Shown here: positions 25,720-34,764 of the stretch, piece by piece
How positions within the stretch are numbered: the stretch's first letter is position 1
Layout of the letters: the number at the start of each line of letters is the position of its first letter
Assembly (NCBI RefSeq): GCF_900099785.1
Contig: NZ_FNDS01000009.1
Span: forward strand, 207,525-271,524
Origin: Pseudomonas panipatensis
GTDB lineage: Bacteria; Pseudomonadota; Gammaproteobacteria; Pseudomonadales; Pseudomonadaceae
Direction: 5' to 3'
DNA length: 64,000 nucleotides
The notes under the pieces: generated by a model
Told to the model about the DNA's origin: nothing
Seen by the model: the letters and a program-made list of their open reading frames with translations, nothing else
Database searches by the model: none
Position numbers and translations under genes: made by a program

Positions 25720-28086
25720 ATGCTCCCGCGCATTGAAAATGCGCTGTTCGGGCATCGCCGGCTGGTGCTGGCATGCCTGGCAGTGTTCACCCTGGTCATG
25801 GGGTGGTTTGCCGTGCAATTGCGCATGGACGCCGGGTTCGAGAAGCAGTTGCCGATTGGTCACGAGTACATCGAGACATTCAAGACCTATCGAAACGACC
25901 TTCTGGGAGCCAACCGCCTGACCGTGGTGGTGAAGTCGCGCAAGGGACAGATCTGGAGCAAGGCTGGTCTGCAGCGGTTGTACGACGTGACCCAGGCAGT
26001 GAACTTCCTGCCGAACGTCTCACGCAGCAGCGTGCGTTCGTTGTGGACGCCGAACGCCTTCGTCAACGAGATCACCGAGGAGGGTTTCCGTGCCGATCCG
26101 CTGATACCGGGCACGGTCACCCCCGAGAGGCTGGATGACGCGATCATCGGCAAGATTGCCAACTCGACTACCCAGGGTGGTTTCATCGGCACCCTGGTCT
26201 CGCGCGACCAGAGCAGCGCGATGATCACCGCCGATCTCGAAGAGTACGACGCCAAGGGCGCGCGCCTTGACTACGTGGCCTACAACGACGTGCTGGAAAA
26301 GCAGCTGCGCGAGAAGTTCGAAGACGGTGATTACGAGATCCAGATCATTGGCTTCGCCAAACAGATCGGCGACATTGCCAAGGGCGCTTCTTCGGTGCTG
26401 GAGTTCTGTCTGTTGGCGCTGCTGCTGACCGCTGCAGCGGTCTACTGGTACTGCCATTCCGTGCGCTTCACCCTCCTTGCACTGGGCTGCTCGCTGACTT
26501 CGCTGGTCTGGCAATTTGGCAGCCTGCGCCTACTGGGCTATGGCCTGGACCCGCTGGCAGTGCTGGTGCCGTTCCTGGTGTTCGCCATTGGCGTTTCCCA
26601 CGGTGTACAGCAGATCAACTTCATCGTGCGCGAGATCGCCTGCGGCAAGACTGCCGACGAGGCGGCGCGTTCCAGCTTCAGCGGCTTGCTGATCCCAGGG
26701 ACGCTGGCGCTGGTGACGGCTCTCGTCTCCTTCGTCACGTTGCTGCTGATCCCCATTCCCATGGTGCGTGAGCTGGCTATCACTGCCTCGCTTGGTGTCG
26801 GCTACAAGATCGTCACCAACCTGGTGATGTTGCCGCTGGTGGCATCGATGCTGCGCGTTGAGAGTGCATATGCCACCGCCGAGGAGCTCTCCCGCGAACG
26901 CCGTGCGCGTTGGCTGCATGGCCTGGCCCGGCTGGCTGAATGGCGCAATGCCAGGTGGGTGCTCTGCACTGCCGTGGTGGTTTTCGCGACAGCCGTCTGG
27001 CAGAGCCATGATCGCGTTGTTGGAACCTTGCAAGCGGGTGCACCGGAACTTCGCGCCGATGCACGCTTCAATCGCGACGCGGTATCTATAGCCTCCAACT
27101 ACGATATCGGCCTCGACTGGTTCTCGGTGGTATTCGAGGACAAACCGAGCGAGGGGAGTGGTTCGACGGCCTGCGAGGACATCGCCCTTGGGCAGTATCA
27201 GGATCGCTTCGTCTGGGCGATGCAGGACGTCCCAGGGGTGCTTTCAGTGGCGTCTTTCTCCAATAGCATGCGCCAGTTCAACGAGGGCTATAACGAGGGC
27301 AATCCGAAAATGAATGCGGTGCCCATCGATCCGGCCAACTACTCGTCGATGGCGACCGAGATCGCCCGTGTCGCCGGACTGATGCGCTCCGACTGCAGCA
27401 TGACCGCAGTGCACCTGTTCCTGGCCGACCACAAGGCCACCACGATCAATCGCGTGGTAGAGGCTGCCAAAGCGTTCCGCGCTCAATTCCCGCTGCCAGG
27501 CATCACGATACGTCTGGCATCGGGCAATGCGGGCCTGCTCGCGGCGATCAACGAGGAGGTCGAGAAGAGCGAGACACCGATGCTGCTCTACGTCTATGCC
27601 GCCATCGCATTGCTGGTCCTGGCCGTCTATCGCGACCTGCGGGCGGTGCTGGTGTGCTGTCTGCCGCTGACCATCGGTACCTTCATCGGCTATTGGTTCA
27701 TGAAGGAGCTGCAGATCGGCCTGACCATCGCGACCCTGCCGGTGATGGTGTTGGCGGTGGGGATAGGCGTGGACTACGCGTTCTATATCTACAACCGCCT
27801 GCAGATGCACCAGGCCAGTGGCCAGCCAATCGTCAAGGCGGTTGAGCATGCGCTGCTCGAGGTAGGCGTGGCGACCATCTTCACCGCCATTACCCTGGCC
27901 GTGGGCGTCGCCACCTGGTCCTTCTCGCAGCTCAAGTTCCAGGCCGATATGGGCAAGCTGCTGGCGTTCATGTTCATCGTCAATATGGTCATGGCCATGA
28001 CCGTACTGCCGGCATTCGCTGTCTGGCTCGAGCGGGTGTTCCCGCGCAAGCGCCCGGTACGCATGGTTGGCGCGCTGGTGCACTGA
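25720..28086 (+). CDS. RND/MMPL-family membrane transporter
   Basis: A 788-residue protein with two repeats of one plus five membrane helices, the MMPL/HpnN-like half-size RND layout. Helix 4 shows DPLAVLVPFLVFAIGVSHGVQQI, and its second-repeat counterpart is TLPVMVLAVGIGVDYAFYIYNRLQ. These lack the full Asp-Asp of drug pumps, as expected of this subfamily. The ATG was chosen because GGGAG precedes it by seven bases; a GTG at 25666 overlapping the DUF1302 stop would add 18 polar residues. It is the third gene of the DUF1329 operon and likely powers movement of a lipid-like substrate between membranes. Confidence 0.85.
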   Translation: MLPRIENALFGHRRLVLACLAVFTLVMGWFAVQLRMDAGFEKQLPIGHEYIETFKTYRNDLLGANRLTVVVKSRKGQIWSKAGLQRLYDVTQAVNFLPNVSRSSVRSLWTPNAFVNEITEEGFRADPLIPGTVTPERLDDAIIGKIANSTTQGGFIGTLVSRDQSSAMITADLEEYDAKGARLDYVAYNDVLEKQLREKFEDGDYEIQIIGFAKQIGDIAKGASSVLEFCLLALLLTAAAVYWYCHSVRFTLLALGCSLTSLVWQFGSLRLLGYGLDPLAVLVPFLVFAIGVSHGVQQINFIVREIACGKTADEAARSSFSGLLIPGTLALVTALVSFVTLLLIPIPMVRELAITASLGVGYKIVTNLVMLPLVASMLRVESAYATAEELSRERRARWLHGLARLAEWRNARWVLCTAVVVFATAVWQSHDRVVGTLQAGAPELRADARFNRDAVSIASNYDIGLDWFSVVFEDKPSEGSGSTACEDIALGQYQDRFVWAMQDVPGVLSVASFSNSMRQFNEGYNEGNPKMNAVPIDPANYSSMATEIARVAGLMRSDCSMTAVHLFLADHKATTINRVVEAAKAFRAQFPLPGITIRLASGNAGLLAAINEEVEKSETPMLLYVYAAIALLVLAVYRDLRAVLVCCLPLTIGTFIGYWFMKELQIGLTIATLPVMVLAVGIGVDYAFYIYNRLQMHQASGQPIVKAVEHALLEVGVATIFTAITLAVGVATWSFSQLKFQADMGKLLAFMFIVNMVMAMTVLPAFAVWLERVFPRKRPVRMVGALVH

Positions 28087-28096
28087 GGAGAAGTTG

Positions 28097-29056
28097 ATGC
28101 GTTACGAGTTTGCATTCATCGGTGCCCTGTTCGCGGCGTTGCTACCGGTATCCGCTCCCCAGGCCGCAACCTTGCAACCTGTTCCTGCTGTCGTCGCGAG
28201 CAATGCGGCTGCCGCCGCCATGCTCAATGCGACCTGGGCACAGAGTCGCTTGGTTGCTGTGGGCGACCATGGTGTGGTGCTGCTGTCCGACGATCATGGA
28301 CAGCATTTTCGCCAGGCCCGTTCGGTCCCCCTGTCCACTCCGCTCACAGGTGTGTCGTTCGTTGATGCTCGGCAAGGCTGGGCGGTCGGGCATTGGGGCG
28401 CGATCCTCAGCACCACCGACGGGGGAGAGTCGTGGCAACTGCAACGGATAGCAACTGACGTGGACCGCCCGCTATTCGCTGTGCACTTCTTCAATGCTCA
28501 GCAAGGGGTTGCCGTTGGGCTGTGGTCGCTGGTGCTGACCACCGATGATGGTGGCAAGAGTTGGAGCGAACAGAAGCTTGATCCTCCGCCTGGATCGAAG
28601 CGGGCCGACTTGAACCTGATGGGATTGTTCAGTGATGGGCAGGGTACCGTCTATGCCACAGCCGAACACGGGCAGCTACTGCGTTCGGGAGACCGTGGCA
28701 AGACTTGGAGTTACATCGACACCGGCTACAGCGGCACGCTTTGGTCGGGCGCCGTGTTGAGCGATGGCAGCCTTCTGGTCGGAGGTCAGCGCGGCACTCT
28801 GATGCGTGGGCTCTCCAATGGGCAGGGCTGGCAACGGATACCACTGCAAAGCAAGGGGTCGATCACTGCGATCGCTGTGTCCGACCAGCAGGTGCTGGTG
28901 GCGGGACTGGATGGCCTGATGGTGCGCAGCAGCAATGGAGGACAGAACCTACAGGAACAGCGGGTTCCAGAAAGTACGCCGTTTACCGCGGCCCTGCTTG
29001 ATGGTGCTGGAAAGCCTGTGCTGTTTTCTCAGCGCGGCATAGTGCCTGTCCCCTAG
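28097..29056 (+). CDS. YCF48-like exported beta-propeller protein
   Basis: The signal peptide (YEFAFIGALFAALLPVSAPQAA) is followed by about six BNR/YCF48-type repeats with the recurrent pattern G-x-x-G-x-(I/V/L)-L-x-S-x-D-x-G-x-x-W. Examples are GVVLLSDDHGQHF, GAILSTTDGGESW, LVLTTDDGGKSW and QLLRSGDRGKTW. Such propellers assist assembly of photosystem II in plants and cyanobacteria; in heterotrophs they occur next to DUF1329/DUF1302/RND genes with unknown function. GAGGAG precedes the ATG. It is the last gene before a terminator. Confidence 0.85.
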   Translation: MRYEFAFIGALFAALLPVSAPQAATLQPVPAVVASNAAAAAMLNATWAQSRLVAVGDHGVVLLSDDHGQHFRQARSVPLSTPLTGVSFVDARQGWAVGHWGAILSTTDGGESWQLQRIATDVDRPLFAVHFFNAQQGVAVGLWSLVLTTDDGGKSWSEQKLDPPPGSKRADLNLMGLFSDGQGTVYATAEHGQLLRSGDRGKTWSYIDTGYSGTLWSGAVLSDGSLLVGGQRGTLMRGLSNGQGWQRIPLQSKGSITAIAVSDQQVLVAGLDGLMVRSSNGGQNLQEQRVPESTPFTAALLDGAGKPVLFSQRGIVPVP

Positions 29057-29148
29057 AGGGAGGTCTCGCGGCGCCGAAAAGCCGCGTCCGTGAGTCCTGG
29101 GGTGGATTTGCCGACCCAGGCCTGGCTCCTGCATGTGTCCACTCTTTT

Positions 29149-29179
29149 AAGGGGCTTCATTGCTCGGCCCCTTCTTTTT
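29149..29179 (+). terminator. Rho-independent terminator of the DUF1329 operon
   Basis: AAGGGGC pairs with GCCCCTT around a loop, followed by CTTTTTG. It lies 92 bases after the YCF48-like gene. Confidence 0.8.
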
Positions 29180-29241
29180 GAAGTCGATGAGAGCGGAGCG
29201 GCGTTTGGCAGACCAGGTATCAGGTGCTCTATCGGGCAAGA

Positions 29242-30243
29242 ATGGTGGAGTGGAGGGGTAAGTTGTTTAGACGGAAGCTAGATGAACTTGCTTGCCAGGT
29301 TAGTACCCGTATTCAAGCGCTTCTCAGTGATCAAGCTGCAGAAGATTTCAATAGCCAAATCATCAAGCGTTATCCCGCCTTGAGCCGGAGCCTCGATGCA
29401 CTGGCAAGACGGCTAGACGCACACAAATGCTCTTCTCGAGACCCGGCGACAAGCGACGCCGAACGACAACGTTTCAGGGAACTCGAGATCTGTCTTCGGG
29501 CGACCCAGGCCGAAGTACTGACGTATCGACGCCAATCAGAGCGCAGCGCCATCCGGCTCTCCGAAACGGAGGCTCAGCTGGTCCTCCAGCGGGGCAGGGA
29601 GCAGGTGTGGGAACTTACCCAGCAGATCCTCACTGAAGGCTGTTGGGAGCTGACGGTCGTCGACGGCGATCTAGAGAGTCCGGCCAATCAACTGCGTTGG
29701 ACGAAACAATTCCGCGACCTTATCGGTTACTCGGAACAGGAGCTTCCAGGCACCTGGGATAGCTACTTCGCCATCGTCAACCCAGCGGATCTAGAGCAGG
29801 TAGTAAGGGTGGTGACGGATTATGTCCAGGCCGATGACTTCAGTTTTCCCTACGTTGTCGAGTACCGGATGAGCCACAAGTCCAAGGGCGAGACCTGGTT
29901 CCGTGAAAGGGGAGTGGGTATGAAAGATGCCGGCGGAAAACTCTGCTGTCTGCTAGGGGCTGTCCGCGATATCACGGACGAAAAACTCGTAGCCACCCTT
30001 CACGCCCGGGAGCTTGCTGGCTTCCAATCGACCTACGAGCAGATCGCCCAGGTGGTGGCAGTGATCAAAGGTATTGCCGACCAGACGAATATGCTGGCGC
30101 TCAATGCCGCTATCGAGGCGGCGCGGGCAGGGGAGGCCGGCAGAGGTTTTTCCGTGGTGGCCGACGAGGTAAAGAAGCTCGCAGGTAGAACCCGCGATGC
30201 CACCCAACGAATCCAGGAAATGCTGTCGTCCCAGGCAGGGTGA
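29242..30243 (+). CDS. Soluble PAS-containing chemoreceptor with short signalling tip
   Basis: No membrane helix is present. A coiled region (residues 1-125) leads into one PAS domain with [30 protein letters not shown] and a PAC tail ([33 protein letters not shown]). A short methyl-accepting signalling hairpin follows: [40 protein letters not shown]. The signalling helices end only some 35 residues after the tip, so the usual long coiled coil and C-terminal tether are missing. Comparable short cytosolic receptors exist in pseudomonads. The PAS may bind flavin, haem or a small ligand. The start is uncertain; a GTG six codons upstream is possible. Confidence 0.75.
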   Translation: MVEWRGKLFRRKLDELACQVSTRIQALLSDQAAEDFNSQIIKRYPALSRSLDALARRLDAHKCSSRDPATSDAERQRFRELEICLRATQAEVLTYRRQSERSAIRLSETEAQLVLQRGREQVWELTQQILTEGCWELTVVDGDLESPANQLRWTKQFRDLIGYSEQELPGTWDSYFAIVNPADLEQVVRVVTDYVQADDFSFPYVVEYRMSHKSKGETWFRERGVGMKDAGGKLCCLLGAVRDITDEKLVATLHARELAGFQSTYEQIAQVVAVIKGIADQTNMLALNAAIEAARAGEAGRGFSVVADEVKKLAGRTRDATQRIQEMLSSQAG

Positions 30244-30280
30244 TCGCCAGCTACCGGGAGTGTTGCAGTCACTTCGCAGC

Positions 30281-30874
30281 TTAAGTGCCGCGGCTCAGTG
30301 GTGCCGTCAAAAGCTGCATGAGTCGCTCTACGCGTTGTTCCTCGTTCATTGCATGACTGGCTAGCCAGAGGGGCAGGTGCTCGAAGAGCTCGAGGATCGG
30401 TATTTCGGCTGGCACAGGATGGGCGAAACCCGCTGCGCCGAGCGAGGCATCCAGTCTTTGTCGCAGCTGCTCGCGAAGAAGGTCGATGTACTGCCGTTGC
30501 TCGGCGCTCAGGAAGACGATGTCGCGAGTGGCCAACTGGAAGTGCTGTGGATGCGCCGTATACCGAAAAACCAGCCCCTGGATGACGGCTTGCAAGGTCG
30601 CTCTGGGGCACTCTCGACGATAGCGTCGATCGAACAGCGACAACAGGGCCAGGTAGTGCTCCTCGATGAACTCCAGCAGAAGCTCCTCCTTGCTGGCGCA
30701 ATGGCTGTAAAGCGAGCCGGCGGTCAGTTCCAGGTGCCGGGCCAGCTCGCGCAGACTGACCTGGGCGAAGCCGCGCTGGGCAAAGAGTTCGAGAGCCTTG
30801 GGGCGATTGCGGGCGAAGCGCGACCCGGCAGAGGATGAGGTGGGGATACTCGAGATGCACTTGGCTGTGTTCAT
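30281..30874 (-). CDS. TetR-family transcriptional regulator
   Basis: A 197-residue regulator with a TetR DNA-binding domain: PKALELFAQRGFAQVSLRELARHLELTAGSLYSHCASKEELLLEFIEEHY. The C-terminal domain is helical and divergent. The ATG has a weak AGG upstream. It is downstream of and co-directional with the thiolase gene, about 80 bases away, and may be co-transcribed. Its ligand could be an acyl-CoA ester given the neighbours, but nothing in the sequence shows this. Confidence 0.82.
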   Translation of the reverse strand: MNTAKCISSIPTSSSAGSRFARNRPKALELFAQRGFAQVSLRELARHLELTAGSLYSHCASKEELLLEFIEEHYLALLSLFDRRYRRECPRATLQAVIQGLVFRYTAHPQHFQLATRDIVFLSAEQRQYIDLLREQLRQRLDASLGAAGFAHPVPAEIPILELFEHLPLWLASHAMNEEQRVERLMQLLTAPLSRGT

Positions 30875-30953
30875 GATGCGAACCTGTGCGTTGAGGCAGA
30901 CCCGCAGCGCGATCCGCTGCGGGGGCATGCGATTTCGCAGGCGCCGGACCCGG

Positions 30954-32138
30954 TCAGGCGCGCTCGAAAATGACGGCGATGCCCTGTCCGCCACCGATGC
31001 ACATGGTGGCCAGTGCATAACGGCCCTTGATACGGTGCAGTTCGTGGATCGCCTTGATCGCGATGATGGCGCCGGAAGCGCCGATCGGGTGACCCAGGGA
31101 AATGCCGGAGCCGTTCGGATTGACCTTCTCCGGATCGAAGCCCAGTTCGCGCGAGACGGCGCAGGCCTGCGCCGCGAAGGCTTCGTTGGACTCGATGACG
31201 TCAAGGTCATTCACGCTCAGACCGGCACGCTGCAGCGCCAGGCGGGTGGCGGGGATGGGGCCAAGGCCCATGACGGTTGGCTCCACGCCTGCATGGGCGT
31301 AGGCGACGATCCGTGCCATGGGTTGCAGGCCATCGCGTTTCACGGCATCGCCGCTGGCCAGCAGCAGAGCGCCGGCGCCGTCGTTCAGCCCCGAGGCGTT
31401 GCCGGCGGTGACCGAGCCACCCTCGATGAAGGCGGGCTTCATCTTCGCGAGTTGCTCGAGGTTCGCATCGGCGCGGACGTGCTCATCTATCGCGAACTGC
31501 GTAACGCCTTTGCGCGTCTGGATCTGCACCGGGACGATCTGGTCGGCGAAGCGCCCTTCGGCGATGGCACGCGCCGCGCGCTGCTGGCTCAACAGGGCCA
31601 GGGCGTCCTGGTCCTCGCGGTTGATGCCATGCAGCTTGGCAACGTTCTCGGCGGTGATGCCCATGTGGATGCCGTGCAGTGGGTCCTGCAGCGCACCAAG
31701 CATGTAGTCGAGCATCTTCACATCGCCCATGCGCGCGCCCCAGCGTGCGCTAGGTACCAGATAGCCCGCCTGGCTCATGCACTCGGCGCCGCCTGCAATG
31801 GCGATGCGCGAATCGTCCAGCAGCAAGCCCTGGGCGGCACTGACAATGGCCTGCAGGCCCGAGCCGCACAGACGGTTGACGGTGAATGCCGGGGCCTCCT
31901 TGGGAATGCCGGCCTGCAGCGCTGCGACGCGGCTAATGTAGGCGTCCTTGGGCGTAGTAGGAATGACGTGGCCGAACACCACGTGTTCTACCCGCTGCGG
32001 ATCACAGTTGGCGCGCGACAGTGCGGCCTGAGTGACCAGCGTGGCCAGCTGCGCCGGCGGTGTGTCTTTCAGGGTGCCGCCGAAAGTGCCAATAGCGGTG
32101 CGAACCGCACTAACGACAAAGACTTCAGGTTTGTGCAT
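30954..32138 (-). CDS. Acetyl-CoA C-acyltransferase (thiolase)
   Basis: A 394-residue thiolase with all active-site marks: the acyl-accepting cysteine in NRLCGSGLQA, SNEAFAAQA, the histidine in NPNGSGISLGHPIGASGA and the second cysteine in CIGGGQG. It catalyses thiolytic cleavage of 3-ketoacyl-CoA or the reverse condensation. GAGGAG precedes the ATG by eight bases. The gene is divergent from the AraC-type regulator with about 100 bases between the starts. It probably provides the terminal thiolysis of the beta-oxidation set in this region. Confidence 0.92.
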   Translation of the reverse strand: MHKPEVFVVSAVRTAIGTFGGTLKDTPPAQLATLVTQAALSRANCDPQRVEHVVFGHVIPTTPKDAYISRVAALQAGIPKEAPAFTVNRLCGSGLQAIVSAAQGLLLDDSRIAIAGGAECMSQAGYLVPSARWGARMGDVKMLDYMLGALQDPLHGIHMGITAENVAKLHGINREDQDALALLSQQRAARAIAEGRFADQIVPVQIQTRKGVTQFAIDEHVRADANLEQLAKMKPAFIEGGSVTAGNASGLNDGAGALLLASGDAVKRDGLQPMARIVAYAHAGVEPTVMGLGPIPATRLALQRAGLSVNDLDVIESNEAFAAQACAVSRELGFDPEKVNPNGSGISLGHPIGASGAIIAIKAIHELHRIKGRYALATMCIGGGQGIAVIFERA

Positions 32139-32239
32139 GGGTATTGCTCCTCGCTGTATGGCGGGGAGTCTAGGGGGCACATTGGCAACCTCCTATGCCA
32201 GAATTGCGCAGCCGTCACTGACGAATTTGGACATTGCCC

Positions 32240-33289
32240 ATGATCAATAACGGGGATGCCGATATGGGCGTGCTACGCCAGAGTGATTCGGTTGCCGCGT
32301 ACTTCGTGAAGGCTGCGCTGCACCGCCTGGCTGATCGTCCGCAACGGGTGAACGAACTGCTGGATGAGGCGGGCATCGATCCGCAGGGGCTGTTCGACCC
32401 TTTGCAGCGTGTGCCCGCCGATGCGGTCACTCGTCTATGGCTGTCGCTTACAGAGGAGCTGGGCGACGAGTTTTTTGCGTTCGATTCGCGCGGCTTGCCG
32501 CGTGGCGCCTTTGCCATTATCTGCCGGAGCGTGCTCCACGAGCCCAATCTGGGGCGCGCGCTGACTCAGTGCCTGGCGGGGTTCAACCTGTTCCTTGCGG
32601 ACATCCGCGCATGCCTGGAAACGCGCGGCAATCGCGCGGTAATAGTGCTGGAAAACCGTATTGACGAGCCGGCCATCCGGGGTGTCGCCGAGGAGGTCTA
32701 TCTCAGCATGGTGATGGGCGTGGCCTGTTGGCTGGTAGGTAGGCAGATCAATCCGGAGCGGACCCAGTTCGGCCATTCGCGCCCGCCACACGGCGCCGAT
32801 CCATTGCTCTGGGGGCACTGGATAGAGTTCGATGCCGAGCGCACCGAGGTGGAGTTCGACGCCTCCCGGCTCGCGCTGCCAGTCGTGCGCAATTTCGCCG
32901 GACTCAAGCAGTTCCTGCGGCATGCGCCGGAAGGGGTGGTGGTGCGATTCCGCAACCGCTCCGGCCTGTCCGCCAAGGTCTATCGGCGCCTGAAGGCCGG
33001 AAGTGAACGGGACTGGCTTTCTCAGAGCGACATGGCGCGCAGCCTGTCCATGAGCGAGTCCGCTTTTCGCCGCCAGCTTGAGCGCGAAGGATTCTCTTAC
33101 CAGTTGCTTAAGCACGAGGTGCGCAAGGCGCTGGCCTTCGAGTTCCTCGACGATTCAGGTTTGAGCATCACGGAAATCGCCATTCGTTGCGGCTTCCAGG
33201 AGCCCAGTGCCTTTCACCGTGCCTTTCGGCAGTGGACCGGCATGAGCCCGGGTCGCTACCGGGCCGCGCGTAGCGGCAACAAGGGTTGA
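32240..33289 (+). CDS. AraC-family regulator with N-terminal arabinose-binding-like domain
   Basis: The 349-residue protein has the long N-terminal domain found in AraC regulators of OruR/ArgR-like and lipid-catabolic type (LGRALTQCLAGFNLFLADIRACLETRGNRAVIVLE). Two helix-turn-helix motifs lie at the C-terminus, including DMARSLSMSESAFRRQLEREGFSYQLL and ITEIAIRCGFQEPSAFHRAFRQWTGMSPGRYR. It is divergent from the thiolase and upstream of the PhyH-like gene, so both are likely targets. The effector is unknown. Confidence 0.87.
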   Translation: MINNGDADMGVLRQSDSVAAYFVKAALHRLADRPQRVNELLDEAGIDPQGLFDPLQRVPADAVTRLWLSLTEELGDEFFAFDSRGLPRGAFAIICRSVLHEPNLGRALTQCLAGFNLFLADIRACLETRGNRAVIVLENRIDEPAIRGVAEEVYLSMVMGVACWLVGRQINPERTQFGHSRPPHGADPLLWGHWIEFDAERTEVEFDASRLALPVVRNFAGLKQFLRHAPEGVVVRFRNRSGLSAKVYRRLKAGSERDWLSQSDMARSLSMSESAFRRQLEREGFSYQLLKHEVRKALAFEFLDDSGLSITEIAIRCGFQEPSAFHRAFRQWTGMSPGRYRAARSGNKG

Positions 33290-33330
33290 CGCGCGCTTTC
33301 CGAACTGGCCATCGGTTACGCTATCAACAA

Positions 33331-33354
33331 TTAAAATAACGTGTGTTGTTAAAA
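33331..33354. promoter_or_regulatory. Shared 24-bp operator upstream of the PhyH-like gene
   Basis: TTAAAATAACG and TGTTGTTAAAA flank a TG centre. It lies 144 bases before the start codon, in an AT-rich promoter region. Confidence 0.65.
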
Positions 33355-33498
33355 AATATCCAGATTGCTAGATTCCTTGCGGGGCTACGAAGTCGCTGCG
33401 TGCGCTTGTGGTTGCGAGCCTGCGTCGCGCCTGGTCCTCGCAGCATCGCTGCCAGGTCGGCCCCGTATTCAGACCAGCCCGCGAGCGAGGAGGAAGCA

Positions 33499-34359
33499 AT
33501 GGATCACCCGGTGGGAACGACCGTCGTGGAAAGACTTCAGACGGTGCCGTGCGACACGTCGTTGGACGACGTGATCGATATCGTTCAACAGGATGGGGCT
33601 GTGGTCCTCGATCGGGTGCTGAGCGAGGTGCAGGTCGCCGCCATCAATGCAGAAATCGACGCGGCCATGACGGCGGATCAAGGGCCTGGCGAGGGTGCCT
33701 GCGACATTGGCTGTCGCGATGGCCGTACGGCGAATCTGGTGTCGTTGAGCAAAACCTTCCGGGATGCCTTTCTGGATGGCGACACCATGCACGGATTGGT
33801 ACTGGGGCTGTTTGACGCTGGCTGCGAAGGCATGTGGCTGAGCCGCAGCGAGGCATTCGACAGCCGTCCGGGTGACGAAGCCTTGCCCCTGGGACGCAGT
33901 CTCTACCACTACCCGGTATTCCTACCATGCGGGCCGAGCGGTCCCGAGGTGACGTGCAGCATGTACGTCGCGCTGAGCGATTCGAGTCCAATTTCGGGCG
34001 CCGTTCGTGTGATTCCCGGCAGCCATGAATGGGACTTTTGCGAACCCTACGAGCAGGGAATGACGATTCCGGTGCCGATGACGGCCGGCTCGGTCCTGTT
34101 CTGCAGCGGCAAGCTCGTCCATGGCGTCGGCGCGAACTACACCCGAAATTTCCGCCAACGTCTCGCCGTGGCGTTATTCAACATCGCCCCCCTGGTACCG
34201 CTGGATGCCCACCCGTTCAGGGTGCCGGCCGAGGTTGCCCGGGACATGTCTGTCCGCGTGCGGCAGATGACTGGGTTTCACTCCTTCCGTCACCGGGGGC
34301 TGCAGGGCGGCCGCTTGTGGCAACTGGGCGAGCTGCCCGGCGAGCTTGCCAACGATTGA
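33499..34359 (+). CDS. Phytanoyl-CoA-dioxygenase-like protein with altered iron site
   Basis: A 286-residue member of the PhyH family (Fe(II)/2-oxoglutarate dioxygenases). The fold is marked by VQQDGAVVLDRVLSEVQVAAINAEID, by the strand and turn RVIPGSHEWD, and by the distal histidine in GKLVHGVGANYTRNFRQR. The expected proximal motif H-x-D aligns with His137-Tyr138-Pro139 in SLYHYPVFLP, so the iron-binding aspartate seems to be missing. The second PhyH at 48857 has a normal HQD. Loss of this acid is the hallmark of Fe/2OG halogenases but may also mean altered or lost activity. GAGGAGG lies six bases before the ATG. The shared operator is upstream. Confidence 0.7.
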   Translation: MDHPVGTTVVERLQTVPCDTSLDDVIDIVQQDGAVVLDRVLSEVQVAAINAEIDAAMTADQGPGEGACDIGCRDGRTANLVSLSKTFRDAFLDGDTMHGLVLGLFDAGCEGMWLSRSEAFDSRPGDEALPLGRSLYHYPVFLPCGPSGPEVTCSMYVALSDSSPISGAVRVIPGSHEWDFCEPYEQGMTIPVPMTAGSVLFCSGKLVHGVGANYTRNFRQRLAVALFNIAPLVPLDAHPFRVPAEVARDMSVRVRQMTGFHSFRHRGLQGGRLWQLGELPGELAND

Positions 34360-34764
34360 TTTGAGGCTCGGCGCCAGTGGGCCAGGCTGGCGCTGATCTT
34401 CCGCCTTTGCTGCCCACATTCCGGCTGAATGAGCCAAATGCACCGGCTGTTCCTGATCTGCTGACCGTCGCAACGGAATGCGCTCCGCCCATGCCCTTCG
34501 ACTAGCGGCCGTTCGTGCTGGCGAATATTTACGTAACGAGTGTTGCGTAAAATTAATGTCCTTGTTAGATTGACCTCAAACAACAACAGGCCGACCAGGA
34601 GGACGGGCGTCTGAGGGCCCGCAGCCGGACTGATGCGCAGGGGTATTCACTGCCTGCGCCCTGTCTTGCAACGGATCACCGACGTTCGCGTTCACCGGTC
34701 GCCTCTACTGCCTGCCCGGTCGCCAAGCGCCTACCTGTCAGGTGCCTTTCGAGGAGGTGTCGCC
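34360..34764. other. Intergenic region before the acyl-CoA dehydrogenase gene
   Basis: No gene is supported in these 405 bases. It contains the operator at 34528 and a long leader of about 200 bases before the dehydrogenase ATG in which I see no riboswitch-like fold. Confidence 0.5.
34528..34551. promoter_or_regulatory. Shared 24-bp operator upstream of the acyl-CoA dehydrogenase operon
   Basis: TTTACGTAACG and TGTTGCGTAAA flank AG. Nine of eleven positions are symmetric, the best-conserved copy across both arms. Confidence 0.72.
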
